Shown here piece after piece: positions 59,779-64,000 of a stretch of 64,000 nucleotides of DNA. Under the pieces are notes generated by a model. That model ran no database searches. It was not told the origin of the DNA and saw only the letters and a list, made by a program, of their open reading frames with translations. Both the position numbers and the translations under genes were made by a program. How positions within the stretch are numbered: position 1 is the first letter of the stretch; every line of letters starts with the position of its first letter. Source of the DNA: Gimesia chilikensis (lineage in GTDB: Bacteria > Planctomycetota > Planctomycetia > Planctomycetales > Planctomycetaceae). The stretch spans positions 248,001-312,000 of the forward strand of contig NZ_VTSR01000009.1 in assembly GCF_008329715.1 (NCBI RefSeq), read 5' to 3'.

Positions 59779-60819
59779 ATGTTACTCAGGCTGATCGCTT
59801 ACCCGCTGGGACTGCTGATGCTGCTCTCCCCTGCCCTCTGCCGGGCACAGGAGCTGGATGCTCAGAAAAAGAAAACTGATGAGAGTATCCAGCGGGCAAT
59901 TCAGTTTCTATCAAAAACACAGCAGCCTTCCGGAGCCTGGTCGTTTAATTCTTATGGTGAATCGACAGCCGCGACTTCCCTGGCGATCATGGCATTCATG
60001 GCGGCCGGGTATGTGCCCGAAGAGGGCCCTTATGGTGACCAGATCAACAGAGGCATCGACTGGGTCCTCGCACACCAGGCAGATAACGGGCTGGTGGTGC
60101 ACCACAAGAGTCACGGGCCGATGTACAGCCATGGGATCAGCACGCTGATGCTGGCCGAAGTGGCCGGAATGCTGACGGGCGAACGGGAGAAAAAGTGTCG
60201 TCAGGTGCTGGAGCGAGCGGTGAAACTGATTGTCGCAGCCCAGAATGTTCCCAAAGACAAACGGAACGCCGGAGGCTGGCGGTATAATCAGACGAGTAAA
60301 GACAGCGATTTGAGTGTGACTGGCTGGCAGCTGCTGGCACTGCGTGCGGCGAAGAACATCGGCTGTGATATCTCTGCAGATCAGATCGACAAAGCGGTCG
60401 CGTATGTCCGCCACTGTCGGGGACGGAACAACATGGGCTTTGCCTATCAGCCCGGCGGTGCCCCCAGTGCAACGCGGACGGGAACCGGAATCCTGGCGCT
60501 GGAAATCTGTGGGCAGCATCACACCAAGGATGCCCTCGAGGCCGGCGACTATCTCGTACAGCGTCCCCTGCACCCGGATGAATTCTATTATTTCTACGGG
60601 GCTTATTACTGCAGTGTCGGGATGTTCCAGATGGGGGGCGAGTACTGGAAAAAAACCCGAGATACGATCATGCCCCAGTTGCTGGAGATGCAGAAACATG
60701 ACGGCAGCTGGCTGGCAACCAAGGGGAGTGAAAAAGAAGCCGGCAAGGTCTATGCGACGTCGCTGGCGGTGCTTGCTCTGGCGGTTGAATACCAATACCT
60801 GCCCATCTATCAGCGTTGA
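59779..60819 (+). CDS. Secreted terpene-cyclase/prenyltransferase-fold protein
   Basis: 346 residues from the ATG at 59779 (ACAGG eight bases upstream), which opens a signal peptide (LLRLIAYPLGLLMLLSPALCRAQ). The rest is an alpha/alpha-toroid of repeats like those of squalene-hopene cyclases and prenyltransferase beta subunits: AIQFLSKTQQPSGAWSF, GWRYNQTSKDSDLSVTGWQLLAL, AVAYVRHCRGRNNMGFAY, LLEMQKHDGSWLA. The cyclase D-x-D-D-T-A motif is absent and the protein is half the length of a true cyclase, so it is not a hopanoid enzyme. Export suggests a binding role. It is the last gene of cluster B, 34 bases after the giant gene. Confidence 0.82.
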   Translation: MLLRLIAYPLGLLMLLSPALCRAQELDAQKKKTDESIQRAIQFLSKTQQPSGAWSFNSYGESTAATSLAIMAFMAAGYVPEEGPYGDQINRGIDWVLAHQADNGLVVHHKSHGPMYSHGISTLMLAEVAGMLTGEREKKCRQVLERAVKLIVAAQNVPKDKRNAGGWRYNQTSKDSDLSVTGWQLLALRAAKNIGCDISADQIDKAVAYVRHCRGRNNMGFAYQPGGAPSATRTGTGILALEICGQHHTKDALEAGDYLVQRPLHPDEFYYFYGAYYCSVGMFQMGGEYWKKTRDTIMPQLLEMQKHDGSWLATKGSEKEAGKVYATSLAVLALAVEYQYLPIYQR

Positions 60820-61047
60820 GGGCCCGTCCTGTCACGGCGCACTTTTCTTCCTCGCAGCACGAAACCCGCGATATTCCTGCGTTTCCCCCACGTGGGTGGA
60901 GATGCCACTGCTTGATATCCTGCTGTGAGATATAAACTTACCCCGTTTCTCCAGCGGTGCCTGACAGCGAATTGATCTTGGAGATCCTGCCCGTTATCTT
61001 TAGAATTCGCTTCCTGTTTTTAACCCTTTTTCCCTGGATACCTGACT

Positions 61048-62394
<1,347 letters not shown>

Positions 62395-62399
62395 TCGAC

Positions 62400-62431
62400 G
62401 CGGGCCCCTGATCAGGAAGATCACAGCCCGC
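62400..62431 (+). terminator. Hairpin downstream of larC
   Basis: GCGGGC (62400-62405) pairs with GCCCGC (62426-62431); inside the loop lies a palindrome CCTGATCAGG (62407-62416). A-rich rather than T-rich sequence follows, so it may be an mRNA end-protecting structure or a factor-dependent terminator. Confidence 0.3.
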
Positions 62432-62489
62432 AAATAAAGAATGCGTTCCTCACTGGTATTGTCTGGAAGTAAAGGATGACTTTCCAAAC

Positions 62490-63026
62490 ATGTTTGATCT
62501 GAATAATACCAATACAATTCTGACGGGTGTGCTGATCCTGGTAATTGCCTGGTCGCTTCGCAAAAACTTTCGCGCACAGCACAAATCGAAAAACCGCGAT
62601 CCACTGGAAGAGGCCCGCAGCGAACTCACCAGTCTGGAACAGAACCAGATGAACCGGCTGAATCAGCTGGAGGTCAAACTCTACGATTACGGTCGCGAGG
62701 TGGAGGCCCGCAGTGAAGATCGACTGCGGGTGCTGGACGAACTGCTGCAGGAAGCGGATCAGGAAATCAATCGTCTACGGACGCAACTGGCGCTGGCACA
62801 ACAGGGGCTGTCGGCCGATCAATCTGCTGCGGGACCAGACATCCTGATGTATGAGCAGGAGCGGAGGCGGCTCTCCGCGAGTGCAGAACAACGACTGATG
62901 ATGGTCTATTTAAGCCAGGCTGGTTTTTCCGCGCAGGAAATCAGCAACTGTTTTCAGTGCAGTCTGCAGGAAGTCGAAAAGGTACTTGCAGAAGATCTGC
63001 CACGTCCCGATTCCGAGACCGCCTGA
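62490..63026 (+). CDS. Membrane-anchored coiled-coil protein with C-terminal HTH-like segment
   Basis: 178 residues. One N-terminal membrane helix (about 10-25, ILTGVLILVIAWSL), a basic stretch (RKNFRAQHKSKNR), a coiled coil (about 38-110) and a C-terminal helical segment LMMVYLSQAGFSAQEISNCFQCSLQEVEKVL (in pieces, about 140-169) that resembles the small helix-turn-helix of DUF2802-type proteins. The bulk is cytoplasmic. DUF2802 function is not established. A DNA-binding role is possible but the segment could equally serve assembly. It lies between larC and the convergent DUF1501 gene. Confidence 0.65.
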   Translation: MFDLNNTNTILTGVLILVIAWSLRKNFRAQHKSKNRDPLEEARSELTSLEQNQMNRLNQLEVKLYDYGREVEARSEDRLRVLDELLQEADQEINRLRTQLALAQQGLSADQSAAGPDILMYEQERRRLSASAEQRLMMVYLSQAGFSAQEISNCFQCSLQEVEKVLAEDLPRPDSETA

Positions 63027-63068
63027 AAGTGGATCAACTACAGGACCTTAAACTGACAGAGTCGCAGC

Positions 63069-64000
63069 TTAGCCCTGAAACAGTTCGCCAATTGGTGCTG
63101 CATCCACCAGGCTGATCTGCTGATCGTCCTGACGTGCCAGGCAGCTCTGAGGATTGAGGCCCAGGTGCTGATAGATGCTCGCCGTCAGCTCGGCTGCATG
63201 GACGGGCCGCTCAACGGGACTGCTGGCCCGCGAATCGCTGGCGCCAATTACCTGACCGCCGGGAGTCGCACCGCCGGCTACGAGGGCCGACCAGACATGT
63301 GGCCAGTGATCGCGTCCGCCGGAAGCGTTGATCTGTGGTGTGCGACCAAACTCACCTGTGGCTACGACGAGTGTATCCTGGAGCAATCCGCGGGAGGCCA
63401 GATCGTCGAGCAGCGTGGAAAGGGCTTTGTCAAAAGCTGGGCCGAGTGAATCGCGGTATTCGTAAACTTTCCCTGCGGTCCCGGCGCCGGTGCCGTGACA
63501 GTCCCAGGTCAGTTGCTCATGCAGATCGTCAAACAGATTGACGACGACACACCGCGTACCCCGCTCGACCAGTTGCCGAGCCTGGAGCAAGAGCTTGCCG
63601 AAACGATGCTTGCCGTACTGCTGCTGAATGGCCGGAGACTCGCCGGCGATTTCAATTTCATATTCGGTAGAAGCTGACTTCGTTCCAATCGTGGTGGCGG
63701 GAGCAAACTCTTCGCCCAGGAAGGTTGCCTGCTGGCCACGATAAGTATTGACTCCCAGGGAGTGTACCAGACGGGGTAGTACCACAAACGGTGGCGCATC
63801 GCCCCGCGGTCCCCACTGGCGGGCGACAACCGAACCAAAGCATGGATAGTTCAGCGAACCGCGTGAGACGCGACCGGTCTGAATTAACTGGTGACCGGTT
63901 TCATGAATCGGGGCGGCATCGTGATAGAGAGAACGAATCAGCGAAAACTGTCCGGTTCGTTGTGCAAGTTGCGGAAAGGCTTCACTCACCTGCAGACCAG
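63069..64000 (-). CDS. DUF1501 protein, 5' part cut by the window edge
   Basis: At least 310 residues of a DUF1501 protein, a family very abundant in planctomycetes and related to the sulfatase/alkaline-phosphatase fold. Seen: SLYHDAAPIHETGHQLIQTG, GSVVARQWGPRG, RCVVVNLFDDLHEQLTWDCHG, DTLVVATGEFGRTPQIN, GRDHWPHVWSALVAGG and a C-terminal ELTASIYQHLGLNP. The reading frame is open to the last base of the window; the first in-window start-like codon (a GTG at 63987-63989) is internal, and full-length members have about 400-480 residues with a Tat signal. These proteins are usually encoded after a DUF1549/DUF1553 cytochrome-like gene, which would lie beyond the edge. Confidence 0.9.
   Translation of the reverse strand, partial: GLQVSEAFPQLAQRTGQFSLIRSLYHDAAPIHETGHQLIQTGRVSRGSLNYPCFGSVVARQWGPRGDAPPFVVLPRLVHSLGVNTYRGQQATFLGEEFAPATTIGTKSASTEYEIEIAGESPAIQQQYGKHRFGKLLLQARQLVERGTRCVVVNLFDDLHEQLTWDCHGTGAGTAGKVYEYRDSLGPAFDKALSTLLDDLASRGLLQDTLVVATGEFGRTPQINASGGRDHWPHVWSALVAGGATPGGQVIGASDSRASSPVERPVHAAELTASIYQHLGLNPQSCLARQDDQQISLVDAAPIGELFQG

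Overview
The window looks like chromosome from a planctomycete, plausibly of the Gimesia/Planctomyces type (phylum fairly secure, genus a guess). The signs are very long secreted or membrane proteins of unknown function, MoxR/DUF58/VWA clusters, NPCBM, DUF1570 and DUF1501 proteins, a Tat-exported Gfo/Idh/MocA oxidoreductase, moderate GC by eye, and many starts with weak or no Shine-Dalgarno. I see no rRNA, tRNA, CRISPR array, insertion sequence or prophage.

Layout. (1) 106-3973: two biosynthetic genes, prephenate dehydrogenase and an FGAM synthase (PurL) with two PurS-like domains at its N-terminus. (2) 4409-22979, cluster A, all +: MoxR ATPase, DUF58 protein, two membrane VWA proteins, a DUF4175-like membrane/coiled-coil protein, a Q/S/K-rich coiled coil, a TPR-like secreted protein, an NPCBM protein, then three HtrA-like proteins of which only the first keeps its catalytic triad. 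(3) 22986-33061 (-): two overlapping genes for giant membrane proteins built from three similar modules, then an inositol-monophosphatase-family gene. (4) 34692-41706 (+): a Tad/Flp pilus operon (prepilin peptidase, TadE, CpaB, TadG-like, CpaF, TadB, TadC) without pilin, secretin or TadZ, closed by a strong bidirectional terminator. (5) 41809-50404: a Tat oxidoreductase, a zinc-ribbon membrane protein, a four-gene minus cluster (DUF1570 peptidase-like, TIM-barrel isomerase, degenerate sulfatase, ArsC-like) and a secreted FAD oxidoreductase. (6) 50673-60819, cluster B (+): paralogs, in the same order, of the two VWA proteins and the DUF4175-like protein of cluster A, plus a terpene-cyclase-fold protein. 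(7) 61048-64000: LarC with a long His-Asp tail, a membrane coiled-coil/HTH protein, and a partial DUF1501 protein.

The most system-like content is clusters A and B. Both encode BatA-like VWA, then VWA/GATase-like, then DUF4175-like membrane proteins. In B the DUF4175-like protein is a single 1349-residue chain carrying a Q-rich coiled coil and a C-terminal W-G-x-L-P motif. In A these parts are spread over three successive genes. That split/fusion pattern suggests the cluster A products form one cell-envelope assembly remodelled by the MoxR ATPase. Next to it lie two HtrA pseudoproteases and the three-module giants. A second theme is pseudoenzymes: two protease-fold proteins, one hydrolase domain and one sulfatase keep their folds but have lost catalytic residues. 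No function for the whole is proven by the sequence.
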